Assembly (NCBI RefSeq): GCF_002073895.1
Contig: NZ_CP012839.1
Span: forward strand, 399,877 to 415,454
DNA from: Candidatus Riesia pediculischaeffi
GTDB taxonomy: Bacteria > Pseudomonadota > Gammaproteobacteria > Enterobacterales > Enterobacteriaceae
Direction of reading: 5' to 3'
DNA: 15,578 nucleotides
The translations under genes were made by a program, and so were the position numbers. Shown here one piece after another: positions 1 to 7,757 of this stretch. The notes under the pieces were generated by a model. That model did not search any database and was not told the origin of the DNA. It worked only from the letters and a program-made list of their open reading frames with translations. Position 1 is the stretch's first letter. Each line of letters begins with the position of its first letter.

Positions 1-1266
1 ATCTATCGCAAATAGGATCGGAAGTTTTTGCATTGCAACATCGTGAATTACTTGATCGTATGCTCTCTGCAAGAAAGTAGAATACATAGAAACTACAGGA
101 TGATGACCACCTATCGCAAGTCCTGCTGCAAAAGTGATCGCATGCTGTTCTGAAATGGCAACGTCAAAAAATTGACCCGGATAAATCTTGCAAAATTCTT
201 TCATACCAGATCCTTCTTTTTTCATGGCTGGAGTGATTGCAATCAATTTAGGATCCATGGAAGCTTCCTTACATAACCATCTTCCGAACAAGTCAGAGAA
301 TGTTTTTTTTTTTCTCCTCTTTTCAAAAGAACATACATCTTTTGTATCGAATGGTGGAACACAATGCCAGAAAATAGGATCTCTTTCAGCTGGAAAATAT
401 CCGTTTCCCTTCTTCGTTATCACATGTAATAACTTAGGACCTTCACGTACCTTTAAAAATTTAATCGTTTGAATTAGATTTCGAATATCATGCCCATCTG
501 TAGGACCAAAATATTGTAATCCCAATGATCGGAAAAAATCGTTCACATCTCTCGATTGATACGATAGATCTTTTTTAGGAAGATCTCCTTGATGAATAGA
601 ATTTAAAGATCTCATAATCCATGAATCTTTTTCTCTTCTAAAAGATCTATTTTTGAGATAATTTTCGGTGTATTCCGATAAAGTTTCATGAAGAGCTCCT
701 ATATTGTTAGAAATGGACATCTTGTTATCATTTAAAATGATCAGCAAATCTTCTTTGACAGATCCTACGTGATTAATAGCTTCGAAGGCGATTCCTGCCG
801 TTATTGCTCCATCTCCTATCACACATACTGTTTTTCTGTTCTTTCCTTCCATTCTTGCAGCTATAGATAAACCTAATCCGACACTAATGGATGTGGAGGA
901 ATGTCCAACGCTAAGTACATCATATTGGCTTTCTTCTCTCCATGGAAATGGATGTATGCCATCCTTCTTCCGAATGGTATGCATTTTCTTCCTTCTTCCA
1001 GTTAATATCTTATGCGGATAGGATTGATGTCCTGTATCCCATATCAACCGATCAAATGGTGTATCATATACATAATGTAGGGCTACGGTTAGTTCGATTA
1101 CCCCCAATCCAGAAGCGAGATGTCCACTTGATTTGCTCACACTGTACAGAAGGAAATCTCTTATTTCTAAGCATAATTTAGATAATTTTTTTTCTGATAA
1201 GGATCGAAGATCTTTAGGGTTATCTATTTTCGATAAGATAGGGTAGAATTCGGATTCATCTTTCAT
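1..1266 (-). CDS. dxs: 1-deoxy-D-xylulose-5-phosphate synthase, 3' part cut off by window edge
   Basis: This thiamine-diphosphate enzyme condenses pyruvate and glyceraldehyde 3-phosphate to DXP, the first step of the cytosolic MEP isoprenoid pathway. I translated the minus strand from ATG 1266-1264 to base 1: 422 codons with no stop, against about 620 residues in E. coli, so the last third lies outside the window. The start is the first ATG after an in-frame TAA and is only weakly preceded by an AAG-type Shine-Dalgarno. Numbering follows E. coli through the N-terminal domain: H49 in SSGH, the ThDP/Mg motif GDGAITAG with D152, and NDN with N181. The general-base glutamate of SEQHA is E373 (E370 in E. 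coli). The ThDP domain is followed by the start of the pyrimidine-binding domain ([15 protein letters not shown]). An 11-A run encodes a Lys-rich linker near residues 318-322. ispA lies 48 bases upstream on the same strand, so the two are probably co-transcribed. Confidence 0.96.
   Translation of the reverse strand, partial: MKDESEFYPILSKIDNPKDLRSLSEKKLSKLCLEIRDFLLYSVSKSSGHLASGLGVIELTVALHYVYDTPFDRLIWDTGHQSYPHKILTGRRKKMHTIRKKDGIHPFPWREESQYDVLSVGHSSTSISVGLGLSIAARMEGKNRKTVCVIGDGAITAGIAFEAINHVGSVKEDLLIILNDNKMSISNNIGALHETLSEYTENYLKNRSFRREKDSWIMRSLNSIHQGDLPKKDLSYQSRDVNDFFRSLGLQYFGPTDGHDIRNLIQTIKFLKVREGPKLLHVITKKGNGYFPAERDPIFWHCVPPFDTKDVCSFEKRRKKKTFSDLFGRWLCKEASMDPKLIAITPAMKKEGSGMKEFCKIYPGQFFDVAISEQHAITFAAGLAIGGHHPVVSMYSTFLQRAYDQVIHDVAMQKLPILFAID
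303..313 (-). repeat. A11 homopolymer inside dxs
   Basis: Eleven consecutive T on the plus strand give A11 in the dxs message, within codons 318-322 (Arg-Lys-Lys-Lys-Thr). Homology to E. coli Dxs continues in the same frame on both sides, so the annotated length is the coding length. Runs this long are prone to replication and transcription slippage. Confidence 0.9.
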
Positions 1267-1314
1267 TTCTTAAAAGTCAAACTGTACGTTTAAATTATTC
1301 ACTTCGCAAAAATT

Positions 1315-2232
1315 TTATTCTAATTTATATTGAAATTCGTTTTTCCATTGAAAAATAAATTTGGTTATATTGTATAACATATCAACATTAAAACCATACC
1401 TTTCTTCAACGAGATAAATCTTTCTCATTGCCTCTTTATATAAACGATGTCCAAATTCTTTTGATTCGTTTAATCCAACTAAAATTGGGTAGGTTATCTT
1501 TTTACTTTTCTGAAGATTTGATTGATCTTTCTCAAGATCGATTAAATCATCGGATAATTGAAACAGCAATCCTACATTTTTTGAAAAATCATCTAAAATA
1601 TGGATTAGATTTTTTTCATGCTGATATTGAGAAGCGTAAAAGCTCATTCTAATGGCGGCCTTTATTAGAGAAACAGTCTTATAATAGTAGATAGCATTTA
1701 ATGCCTTAATATTCATTTTACCTGCATTATTTTCTGAAATATCTAAAGATTGTCCCATACATATCCCATTTATTCCACTTGCTATAGCTAATTCCCGAAT
1801 GATTTGTAAATGATTTTCATGATCGATAGTTTTTCCATTCAAATCAAGTAATATTTCGAATGCTAAAGATTGTAAAGCATTTCCTGCTAAAATGGCGTTG
1901 GCTTCTCCAAACACGACGTGACAAGATTTCTCACCTCTTCTAATATCGTCATTGTCCATGGATGGTAAATCATCATGAATTAAAGAATATACATGTATGC
2001 ACTCAACGGAAGCGGCTATTCTGCTCATTTGGTTATGAGAAACGTCCAACATATTTCCGATAGAATATACAAAGAAGGATCTAATTCTTTTTCCTCCAAA
2101 AACGACATATTGAATGGTGTTGATTAGATCTGAATCAATTACTTTGATACATCGGATATGTTTCTTTAGAAGATCATTTACTTGCTTTTTAATCAGATCG
2201 AATTGTTGGTGAAAAGTCAGTTTAGTGAACAT
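1315..2232 (-). CDS. ispA: Farnesyl diphosphate synthase (short-chain polyprenyl synthase)
   Basis: This cytosolic prenyltransferase adds IPP to DMAPP and then to GPP to make farnesyl diphosphate, the precursor of the ubiquinone tail, undecaprenyl phosphate and heme O. It has 305 residues (299 in E. coli) and is collinear with E. coli IspA. GGKRIR is at residues 46-51, with Ser where Pro usually follows. The first Asp-rich motif DDLPSMDNDD starts at residue 87, FGEANAILAGNALQ is near 108-121, and the K185-T186 pair is present. The second Asp-rich motif is DDLID at 228-232. The loop after it, up to ITYP, is about seven residues shorter than in E. coli. No clear Shine-Dalgarno precedes the ATG. 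xseB, which lies just upstream of ispA in E. coli, is absent. A yajR-like gene ends 160 bases upstream and dxs starts 48 bases downstream, so ispA-dxs look like an operon. Confidence 0.95.
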   Translation of the reverse strand: MFTKLTFHQQFDLIKKQVNDLLKKHIRCIKVIDSDLINTIQYVVFGGKRIRSFFVYSIGNMLDVSHNQMSRIAASVECIHVYSLIHDDLPSMDNDDIRRGEKSCHVVFGEANAILAGNALQSLAFEILLDLNGKTIDHENHLQIIRELAIASGINGICMGQSLDISENNAGKMNIKALNAIYYYKTVSLIKAAIRMSFYASQYQHEKNLIHILDDFSKNVGLLFQLSDDLIDLEKDQSNLQKSKKITYPILVGLNESKEFGHRLYKEAMRKIYLVEERYGFNVDMLYNITKFIFQWKNEFQYKLE

Positions 2233-2392
2233 CTATCATTTGATTTTGTTATATTGTTAAACAACATCTTCCATGAGAAAACTGAAATTCGTTGAAAAAT
2301 AGTATACTGCAAAAAAATTTTGAAAATACCGACAGCACGATACTGTTGTTTCGTTTAAGAAAAAATTAACACGATTTCAGCTGGTCATATTT
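2233..2392. other. Spacer between yajR and ispA, site of lost xseB-thiI-yajL-panE-yajQ
   Basis: In E. coli five genes lie between ispA and yajR. Here 160 bases remain and I see no coding remnant. On the minus strand there is a TATACT hexamer (plus-strand 2301-2306) that could be a -10 element for ispA-dxs, but no good -35 element sits 16-18 bases upstream of it. Confidence 0.5.
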
Positions 2393-3718
2393 TTATCGAT
2401 TTTGCCGTAAATTCTCATTTTTTTTATCTAACAATAATTCTTGTATTACATCTTCCGATGTGATCCTATCTTTCATTAAATTGAGATCATATCTCTTGTT
2501 GTTAAGTTCTTTAACTTTTAAATCTAAAATTTCCGCATCCTCTGGATAATAAAAACTTAAACCAATGAAAATCCAAATCAGAGAAACTATGATACAAAGT
2601 ATAAATACTGAGTGAATTCCTTGATATTCTAGTAACCATCCGCCCAAAATTCCTCCGATCATTATTCCAAAACATTGAAAAGAATAATACATACCCATAG
2701 CTATGTATTTTTGTTGAAGAAAGTATTCTTTTTTCGCTAAAGTTTGTATGAGGGTTTCCATAATATTAAAAGCGATAAGAAAGATTTGTAAACCGAATGA
2801 AAATATAAAAAACCTACTAAATGAACTCATAAAGATTATTTCAGAAAAAATAAATAAGATCGTACAAACTAATAAAGCTTGTTTTATCTTTTTAGTTTTT
2901 TCTAAAGCCGTCGATATTATCAAAGCGATCATGAAAGATAAAAAAAGAATTATTAAATACAGTTTCCAATTTTTTTCGATAGGTAAAAAACCTTTGCTTG
3001 ATATCGTTAACGGTAAAACAGTAAAATCAGATATCAGCAAGATATGTAAAAAACATATTCCGAAATTTAACTTCATTAATCGATGATTTTTAATAATATT
3101 TTTCATACTGATCTTAAAGAATTGATTTTGCGATTTCAATTCTGTAAGTAATTTCTGATCAGGGATAAAGAAAACAACGATCAACATTGACATTATCGCA
3201 AAAATGCTAGAAATAAAAAAAAGACCACGTAATCCTACAAAGTAAGTGATTATAGGACTAAATATGATCGCTAATATGAAAATGAAGAAAAAGTTTATTC
3301 CAATAGTAACCTTCATTTTTATTCTGTTTCTTTCTCTGATTGAATCAGATATGTTCGCTATCATTGCTGAAGAAATCGCTCCAGATCCTTGTAAAGCTCT
3401 ACCGATAATCAATCCCCATATCGATTTAGAAAACGCTGATACAACACTTCCAGTGATAAAAATAAACAAACCCACCATAATCAATTTTTTTCTTCCAAAA
3501 CGATCTGATATCATTCCAATCGGTATTTGAAATACTGCTTGTGTCAAACCATATATACCGATCGCTAACCCTAAAAGAAAACCGGTAGAATCTTTTAGAT
3601 TACCACCATAACTTACTATTACTGGAAGAGTCATGAATGTGCTAAACGTTCGAAGAGTAAAGACGGATCCCAAACTAAAAACTATTTTAAATTCTTTTTT
3701 GGATATTTTTTCTTTCAT
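2393..3718 (-). CDS. yajR: YajR-type major facilitator superfamily transporter
   Basis: This is an inner-membrane, 12-helix MFS permease with 441 residues (about 454 in E. coli YajR). YajR is a putative drug or proton antiporter and its natural substrate is not firmly known. The N-terminus matches E. coli YajR in order: the LGSVFTLR helix, then IGIYGLTQAVFQIPIG in helix 2, the loop 2-3 motif A GMISDRFGRKK (residues 68-78), then SIWGLIIGRALQGSGAI in helix 4. Many hydrophobic segments follow to about residue 387. In E. coli the C-terminus is a small soluble YAM domain of about 65 residues. Here a charged tail of about 54 residues is present that I cannot match to YAM. The gene lies directly downstream of cyoE, as in E. 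coli, with a 130-base gap. No strong Shine-Dalgarno is visible. The family call is firm and the orthology rests on helix 1-4 identity plus synteny. Confidence 0.9.
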   Translation of the reverse strand: MKEKISKKEFKIVFSLGSVFTLRTFSTFMTLPVIVSYGGNLKDSTGFLLGLAIGIYGLTQAVFQIPIGMISDRFGRKKLIMVGLFIFITGSVVSAFSKSIWGLIIGRALQGSGAISSAMIANISDSIRERNRIKMKVTIGINFFFIFILAIIFSPIITYFVGLRGLFFISSIFAIMSMLIVVFFIPDQKLLTELKSQNQFFKISMKNIIKNHRLMKLNFGICFLHILLISDFTVLPLTISSKGFLPIEKNWKLYLIILFLSFMIALIISTALEKTKKIKQALLVCTILFIFSEIIFMSSFSRFFIFSFGLQIFLIAFNIMETLIQTLAKKEYFLQQKYIAMGMYYSFQCFGIMIGGILGGWLLEYQGIHSVFILCIIVSLIWIFIGLSFYYPEDAEILDLKVKELNNKRYDLNLMKDRITSEDVIQELLLDKKNENLRQNR

Positions 3719-3848
3719 ATACTTTTGATCTTACGATAAATTTATACCGCAGATGATTTTCATTTTTTTGAATCTCTTAAAGATAAAATGTATAAGATTT
3801 AAAACTGTAATTTCATTATATATTTGAAATAATTCTTATCAGTCAATT

Positions 3849-4703
3849 TTAGATTTTATCAATAATCAACATGAGATCGAATAAGTTGATCGATAGTATG
3901 GAAAATACAAGACTCTTTTTAGACCATCTTTTTAAACTATTGTGAGTGTTACCAATCATACTGTTTATTATCATCAACATCCAAGATAAGTTCATAGTTG
4001 TAATAGCTACCAAATAATTAAATCCTACATATCTAAAAAAGAATGGTACGGTACAAACTATCGAAAATATCAAAACATATATTAAGATATGTACTTTTGT
4101 ATTAAATAATCCTATTTTGGTCGGTAAAATTGGAATTTTCGCTTTCAGATAATCCCGTAGAAACAATAAAGATATGGAATAAAAATGCGGAATTTGCCAA
4201 AAAAATAAGATAAAATAAACGATAATTGATTTCAAATCTATTCGATTTACAACGGAACAGTAAGATATGATAGGAGGTGTTGATCCTGATAAACTTCCCA
4301 AAAATATGCTGTAGTGAGTCTTTTTCTTCAGTACAGTATACAAAAAATAAGTTGATATACCAAAAACTGCGACACATATTGAAAGAAAGTTAGATACACT
4401 GCTTAAGATGACTAAACCAAAAAATAATAAAAAAAATGAAGATAACAAGAAGTAAACACACTGTACCAAATCGTATTTGGTTAGAATTCTATCTCTTGTT
4501 CTATTCATCATTCCATCAACTCTTCTATCCATAAAGTTATTTAAAATAAAACAAGAGGAGATCATAAAAAAAATGCTTAATATGACACAGAAGCTACGAA
4601 AAGTATCAAACGGATTATTATCTACTATCAATAACCCAGTGGCAGAAGATATTAAGTTTCCAATCATAACCTTCGGTCTAATCACTTCTAAATATTTTTT
4701 CAT
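3849..4703 (-). CDS. cyoE: Protoheme IX farnesyltransferase (heme O synthase)
   Basis: This inner-membrane UbiA-family prenyltransferase moves the farnesyl group of farnesyl diphosphate onto protoheme IX, giving the heme O cofactor of cytochrome bo3. It has 284 residues (296 in E. coli), almost entirely hydrophobic helices. The first catalytic Asp-rich motif is NNFMDRRVDGMMNRTRDR at residues 55-72, with N56, D59 and D63 in the usual N-x2-D-x3-D pattern. The second conserved region is WQIPHFYSISLLFLRDYLKA (169-188), followed by KIPILP. GSLSGSTPPIISYCSV also matches the family. The ATG comes one base after the cyoD TGA, so the two are probably translationally coupled. This is the last gene of the cyo operon. 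Its prenyl donor is the product of ispA, which lies downstream on the same strand. Confidence 0.95.
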   Translation of the reverse strand: MKKYLEVIRPKVMIGNLISSATGLLIVDNNPFDTFRSFCVILSIFFMISSCFILNNFMDRRVDGMMNRTRDRILTKYDLVQCVYFLLSSFFLLFFGLVILSSVSNFLSICVAVFGISTYFLYTVLKKKTHYSIFLGSLSGSTPPIISYCSVVNRIDLKSIIVYFILFFWQIPHFYSISLLFLRDYLKAKIPILPTKIGLFNTKVHILIYVLIFSIVCTVPFFFRYVGFNYLVAITTMNLSWMLMIINSMIGNTHNSLKRWSKKSLVFSILSINLFDLMLIIDKI

Positions 4704-4704
4704 A

Positions 4705-5001
4705 TCAATTTAACATGTTGATCTTTAAGTGATACATTATCCAAAGAGATCCTGAAAAAAATATCAAAGCGATCGTCATGACAAACACTAAGAAGGATAT
4801 CTTGTATATCTTTTCCTTAGAAAAATATGAATCTGAAAAAAATGAAAAATGAAATATGGTTCTAATTACTAGAGCTAAAACAGATACTATTATCACCAAA
4901 CATCGTGTCGTTTTTGTTGAAAACAACATAAAGAAAAACGGAGTTGTTGTTACTAAAAAACATGTAAAAGAATAAGATAAAAATTTTTTTAGTTGATTCA
5001 T
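4705..5001 (-). CDS. cyoD: Cytochrome bo3 ubiquinol oxidase subunit IV
   Basis: This is the small inner-membrane subunit of the bo3 quinol oxidase, thought to help CuB binding and assembly of subunit I. It has 98 residues (109 in E. coli) with three hydrophobic segments, near residues 10-27, 33-55 and 66-90. The end, SGSLWIMYHLKINML, matches E. coli GSIWIMWNLNYNMM. The His-rich hydrophilic N-terminus of the E. coli protein is missing, which explains the shorter length. AAAGAG sits immediately before the ATG. The gene lies 30 bases after cyoC and one base before cyoE, in the standard cyoABCDE order. Confidence 0.9.
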   Translation of the reverse strand: MNQLKKFLSYSFTCFLVTTTPFFFMLFSTKTTRCLVIIVSVLALVIRTIFHFSFFSDSYFSKEKIYKISFLVFVMTIALIFFSGSLWIMYHLKINMLN

Positions 5002-5031
5002 CTCTTTAAATTATTTTTTAAAAAGTTTATC

Positions 5032-5649
5032 TTATAAGGTCTCAACGAGAAGATAAACAGCAGTAACTATTAAAAACCACACAATATCTAAGAAATTCCA
5101 AAATTCTCCCAAACATTTTAATGATATTAAGTTTTTTTCATTTAAGTTGTGCAATGAAACTCTTATTCCTAAAACGATAGTCCAGATTAACCCGAAGAAA
5201 ATATGTAGATTATGAATACCAATTACAACGAAGAAGGCAGAAAATATAGCATTTTTTTTTGGTGAAAAACCCAATTGTAATAAACTAAAGATTTTACATA
5301 TCTCTATTAAAAAAAACATCGTTCCAAAAATTAACGAAAGAGACAAAACTTTCATAAAGAACTTTCTGTTCTTTTTTACAACAATGGAAGTTTGAGAAAA
5401 TTGAAATATTAAGTTGCTGATCAGCAACAAAACGGTTTCCAAAAATACTACGTTTAAATCTATATGTTTCTTTAAATCTAATAAGTATGTGGATCTTTCA
5501 AAAAAAACAAAGTACACCAATATGAATGAAACAAATAACAATATATCACTCATCAAGTATATCCAAAATCCAAAGATAGTTCTATCATTTTTCTCTGATA
5601 TGAATTGATCATGTGATGACACTCTTCCTCCTATGTTATATCTAACCAT
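5032..5649 (-). CDS. cyoC: Cytochrome bo3 ubiquinol oxidase subunit III
   Basis: This is the inner-membrane subunit III of the heme-copper quinol oxidase. It binds subunit I and supports stable proton uptake and assembly but carries no redox centre. It has 205 residues (204 in E. coli) with about five hydrophobic helices. Diagnostic matches are TIFGFWIYLMSDILLF (24-39), the helix with FLETVLLLIS (69-78, E71 conserved), FSAFFVVIGIHNLHIFFGLIW (136-156) and FWNFLDIVW (183-191). In E. coli and in COX3 generally the last motif reads WHF. Here the His is Asn185, encoded AAT. The ATG lies five bases after the cyoB-fragment stop, and that TAA overlaps a purine-rich AAGAGAG that can serve as the Shine-Dalgarno, so translation is probably coupled to the end of cyoB. 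Confidence 0.94.
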   Translation of the reverse strand: MVRYNIGGRVSSHDQFISEKNDRTIFGFWIYLMSDILLFVSFILVYFVFFERSTYLLDLKKHIDLNVVFLETVLLLISNLIFQFSQTSIVVKKNRKFFMKVLSLSLIFGTMFFLIEICKIFSLLQLGFSPKKNAIFSAFFVVIGIHNLHIFFGLIWTIVLGIRVSLHNLNEKNLISLKCLGEFWNFLDIVWFLIVTAVYLLVETL

Positions 5650-5654
5650 CTCTC

Positions 5655-5951
5655 TTATTTTATATAAAATATTTTTTCTTCCATTTTTCGGATAATTTTA
5701 GAATCAATACGAATTACCTTTTCTTTCTCTAAAAAAGAACGGATTGAAAAAATTACTATAAACAATATTCCAAGTGCTGCCATCCACCATATGCGCCAAA
5801 CCATGGAGAATCCGAAAATCAAAGAAAAAAGACCGATCATTATTCCAGAAGAAGATCTTTCTGGAAGATAGATTGATTTATAATTGATAGATTTTTTTCT
5901 ACTCTTTCGGATCTTCTTTTTTAATTTTTTTTGTTTCCCACCAATCATCAC
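5655..5951 (-). CDS. cyoB: C-terminal segment of CyoB, out of frame with the rest of the gene
   Basis: This 98-codon frame is not a separate gene. It encodes the missing C-terminus of subunit I. From about residue 26 ([17 protein letters not shown]) through [15 protein letters not shown] it matches the last transmembrane segment and tail of E. coli CyoB (EEIHMPKNSGAGIVIA, GFAMIWHIWW). Its first 18 codons overlap the end of the main cyoB frame in the +1 phase, and its own ATG falls inside the upstream coding sequence with no sign of being a real start. It would be translated only if the ribosome or polymerase shifts frame at the A-rich tract near 5917-5932, or if a low-level internal start is used. 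It ends five bases before cyoC. The function of this part is structural: a final helix and a cytoplasmic tail. Confidence 0.85.
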   Translation of the reverse strand: MMIGGKQKKLKKKIRKSRKKSINYKSIYLPERSSSGIMIGLFSLIFGFSMVWRIWWMAALGILFIVIFSIRSFLEKEKVIRIDSKIIRKMEEKIFYIK

Positions 5952-7641
5952 GACTATTTACTTTTGGTAAATATGCGAAATTATAAATCGGAGCAGGAGA
6001 ACGAATAGACCATTCTAACGTTCTTCCATTCCAAGGATCTCCGGTAAAATCTAAATTCTTATCTTTATGTAATATACTATATATTACTTGGAAAACCTGA
6101 AACAAAATACCTATCGCTATGATGATGGTACCAAAATAAGCTATAGATAACAGAAAATGATGCCTATGATTGATATGTTGACTCAATCTCCTCGTCATTC
6201 CATCTAACCCTAAGAAATATAAAGGAATGAAGGCTAGTAAAAAACCTACTATCCATAAGAAAAAAGATAGAATTCCAATCTTTTCATTCAAGGTAAATCC
6301 AAATATTTTTGGAAACCAATATGTAATACCAGAAAAACATCCAAATACTACTCCTCCTATAATGACATTATGAAAATGAGCAACCAAAAATAAACTGTTA
6401 TGCAAAAAAAAGTTTGCTGATGGAATAGATAAGAGTACTCCAGCGGCTCCTCCTATCGTAAAGGTGATTATAAATCCTAAGGTCCATAACATAGGAGTTC
6501 GAAAAACTATTTTTCCTCTGAACATCGTAAATAACCAATTGAATATCTTTAATCCAGTTGGAATAGCAATAATCATTGTCGCAATTCCAAAAACGGAGTT
6601 TACAGTTGCTCCGGATCCCATTGTGAAGAAATGATGCAACCATACCATAAAAGACATCACTGTAATTACAACGGTTGCTAAAACTAATGATTGATAACCA
6701 AATATCTTCTTTCTACAAAATGTAGATGTCACTTCAGAGAAAATTCCAAACACCGGTAACACTAATATATAAACCTCAGGATGTCCCCATGCCCAAATTA
6801 GATTGATGTACAACATCATGTTTCCACCACCATCGTTCGTAAAGAAATGACCACCTAAATATCTATCTACAGACAACAATGCAATCGTAGAGGTCAAGAT
6901 AGGAAAAGAAGCAATAATTAATATATTTGAACAGAGAACAGTCCATATAAAAACTGGCATTTTCATCATTGACATTCCTTGTGCTCTCATTTTAAAGATC
7001 GTTGTAATCAAGTTAATTCCATTTAATGTGGTGCTAACACCAGCTATTTGTAAACTCCATATCCAATAATCTACTCCAACGTCAGGACTATATTCCATTT
7101 CAGATAAGGGTGGATAAGCTAGCCACCCTGTTTTAGCAAACTCTCCAACAAACAAAGACAGATTCATTAATAACACGCTAGATAAGAAAATCCAAAAACT
7201 AATGGAATTCATGCGAGGAAATGCAACATCTCTGGATCCAATTTGTAATGGTACAATAATGTTCATCAACCCTATAATCAGTGGCATCGCCATGAAAAAT
7301 ATCATGATTACTCCATGAGCTGTGAAGATTTGATTGTAATGATCAGGTGTAAGAAATCCATTCCCTCCAAATAAATCTGTAGATGCAAGAACTTGTTGAG
7401 TTCTCATCATCATTGCGTCTGTAAATCCGCGGAACAACATTACCATGGAGACAAAAATATACATGATTCCGATTTTCTTATGATCCAAACTCGTAATCCA
7501 ATTTCTCCATAATGATCCCCATTTCTTCAGATAAGTGATTGATGAAAGAACAACTAAAACAATCAAAAATGTAAGCATCATTGTCATGAATATGATTGGT
7601 TCATGTATTGGAATCGCTTTCAGAGTAAGTTTGCCAAACAT
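5899..7641 (-). CDS. cyoB: Cytochrome bo3 ubiquinol oxidase subunit I, main frame ending early
   Basis: This is the catalytic subunit of the proton-pumping bo3 oxidase, which oxidises ubiquinol and reduces O2 at a heme o3-CuB centre in the inner membrane. The frame gives 580 residues, against 663 for E. coli CyoB, and ends at TAG 5901-5899 soon after DDWWETKK. All redox ligands are present with an offset of +3 from E. coli: H109 (low-spin heme), H287 and Y291 in WGHPEVY (CuB and the cross-linked Tyr), H336-H337 (CuB), and H422 and H424 in AHFHN (heme o3 and low-spin heme). The start [16 protein letters not shown] matches E. coli MFGKLSLDAVPFHEPI. The last helix and tail are encoded in the adjacent frame (5655-5951). 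Dropping one base in the A8 or A6 run joins both into 661 residues. A 116-base gap separates this gene from cyoA, longer than usual for this operon. Confidence 0.95.
   Translation of the reverse strand: MFGKLTLKAIPIHEPIIFMTMMLTFLIVLVVLSSITYLKKWGSLWRNWITSLDHKKIGIMYIFVSMVMLFRGFTDAMMMRTQQVLASTDLFGGNGFLTPDHYNQIFTAHGVIMIFFMAMPLIIGLMNIIVPLQIGSRDVAFPRMNSISFWIFLSSVLLMNLSLFVGEFAKTGWLAYPPLSEMEYSPDVGVDYWIWSLQIAGVSTTLNGINLITTIFKMRAQGMSMMKMPVFIWTVLCSNILIIASFPILTSTIALLSVDRYLGGHFFTNDGGGNMMLYINLIWAWGHPEVYILVLPVFGIFSEVTSTFCRKKIFGYQSLVLATVVITVMSFMVWLHHFFTMGSGATVNSVFGIATMIIAIPTGLKIFNWLFTMFRGKIVFRTPMLWTLGFIITFTIGGAAGVLLSIPSANFFLHNSLFLVAHFHNVIIGGVVFGCFSGITYWFPKIFGFTLNEKIGILSFFLWIVGFLLAFIPLYFLGLDGMTRRLSQHINHRHHFLLSIAYFGTIIIAIGILFQVFQVIYSILHKDKNLDFTGDPWNGRTLEWSIRSPAPIYNFAYLPKVNSRDDWWETKKIKKEDPKE
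5917..5932 (-). other. Frame junction in cyoB: A8 and A6 homopolymers
   Basis: Read on the minus strand, an A8 run (plus-strand T 5925-5932) is followed by TT and an A6 run (T 5917-5922). Upstream, homology to CyoB runs in the first frame up to WWETK. Downstream, it resumes in the frame shifted by +1. One fewer A in either run restores a continuous reading frame. A third run (T 5892-5898) lies past the first-frame stop and cannot be the junction. Confidence 0.8.
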
Positions 7642-7757
7642 ATACTATTCCTCAATATTACGTTCTTATAAATCTACATCTCAAATAAAACTGTATTGTT
7701 CTTGAAACACTAATCCGACAATATGATAAAATTTCTTATCAATTTATTAATTAAAAG
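7642..7757. other. Extended cyoA-cyoB spacer
   Basis: This is 116 bases of AT-rich sequence between the cyoA stop and the cyoB ATG, where E. coli has only a short gap. On the minus strand a 6-bp inverted repeat, TGATAA/TTATCA (plus-strand 7724-7729 and 7736-7741), has a 6-base loop but no following T run. I see no ORF and no convincing promoter. Confidence 0.4.

Noticed and set aside
188..472. 94-codon plus-strand frame inside dxs
   Set aside because: It runs antisense to a well-conserved dxs region and shows no family motif or ribosome site. The dxs frame explains the sequence.
2330..2348. CGACAG/CTGTTG hairpin in the yajR-ispA spacer as a terminator
   Set aside because: It pairs fully only on the plus strand (with one G-U), where no gene needs it. 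On the minus strand it has a mismatch and no U tract close behind.
3246..3530. 94-codon plus-strand hydrophobic frame
   Set aside because: Its hydrophobicity is a by-product of reading opposite the transmembrane helices of the yajR-like gene.
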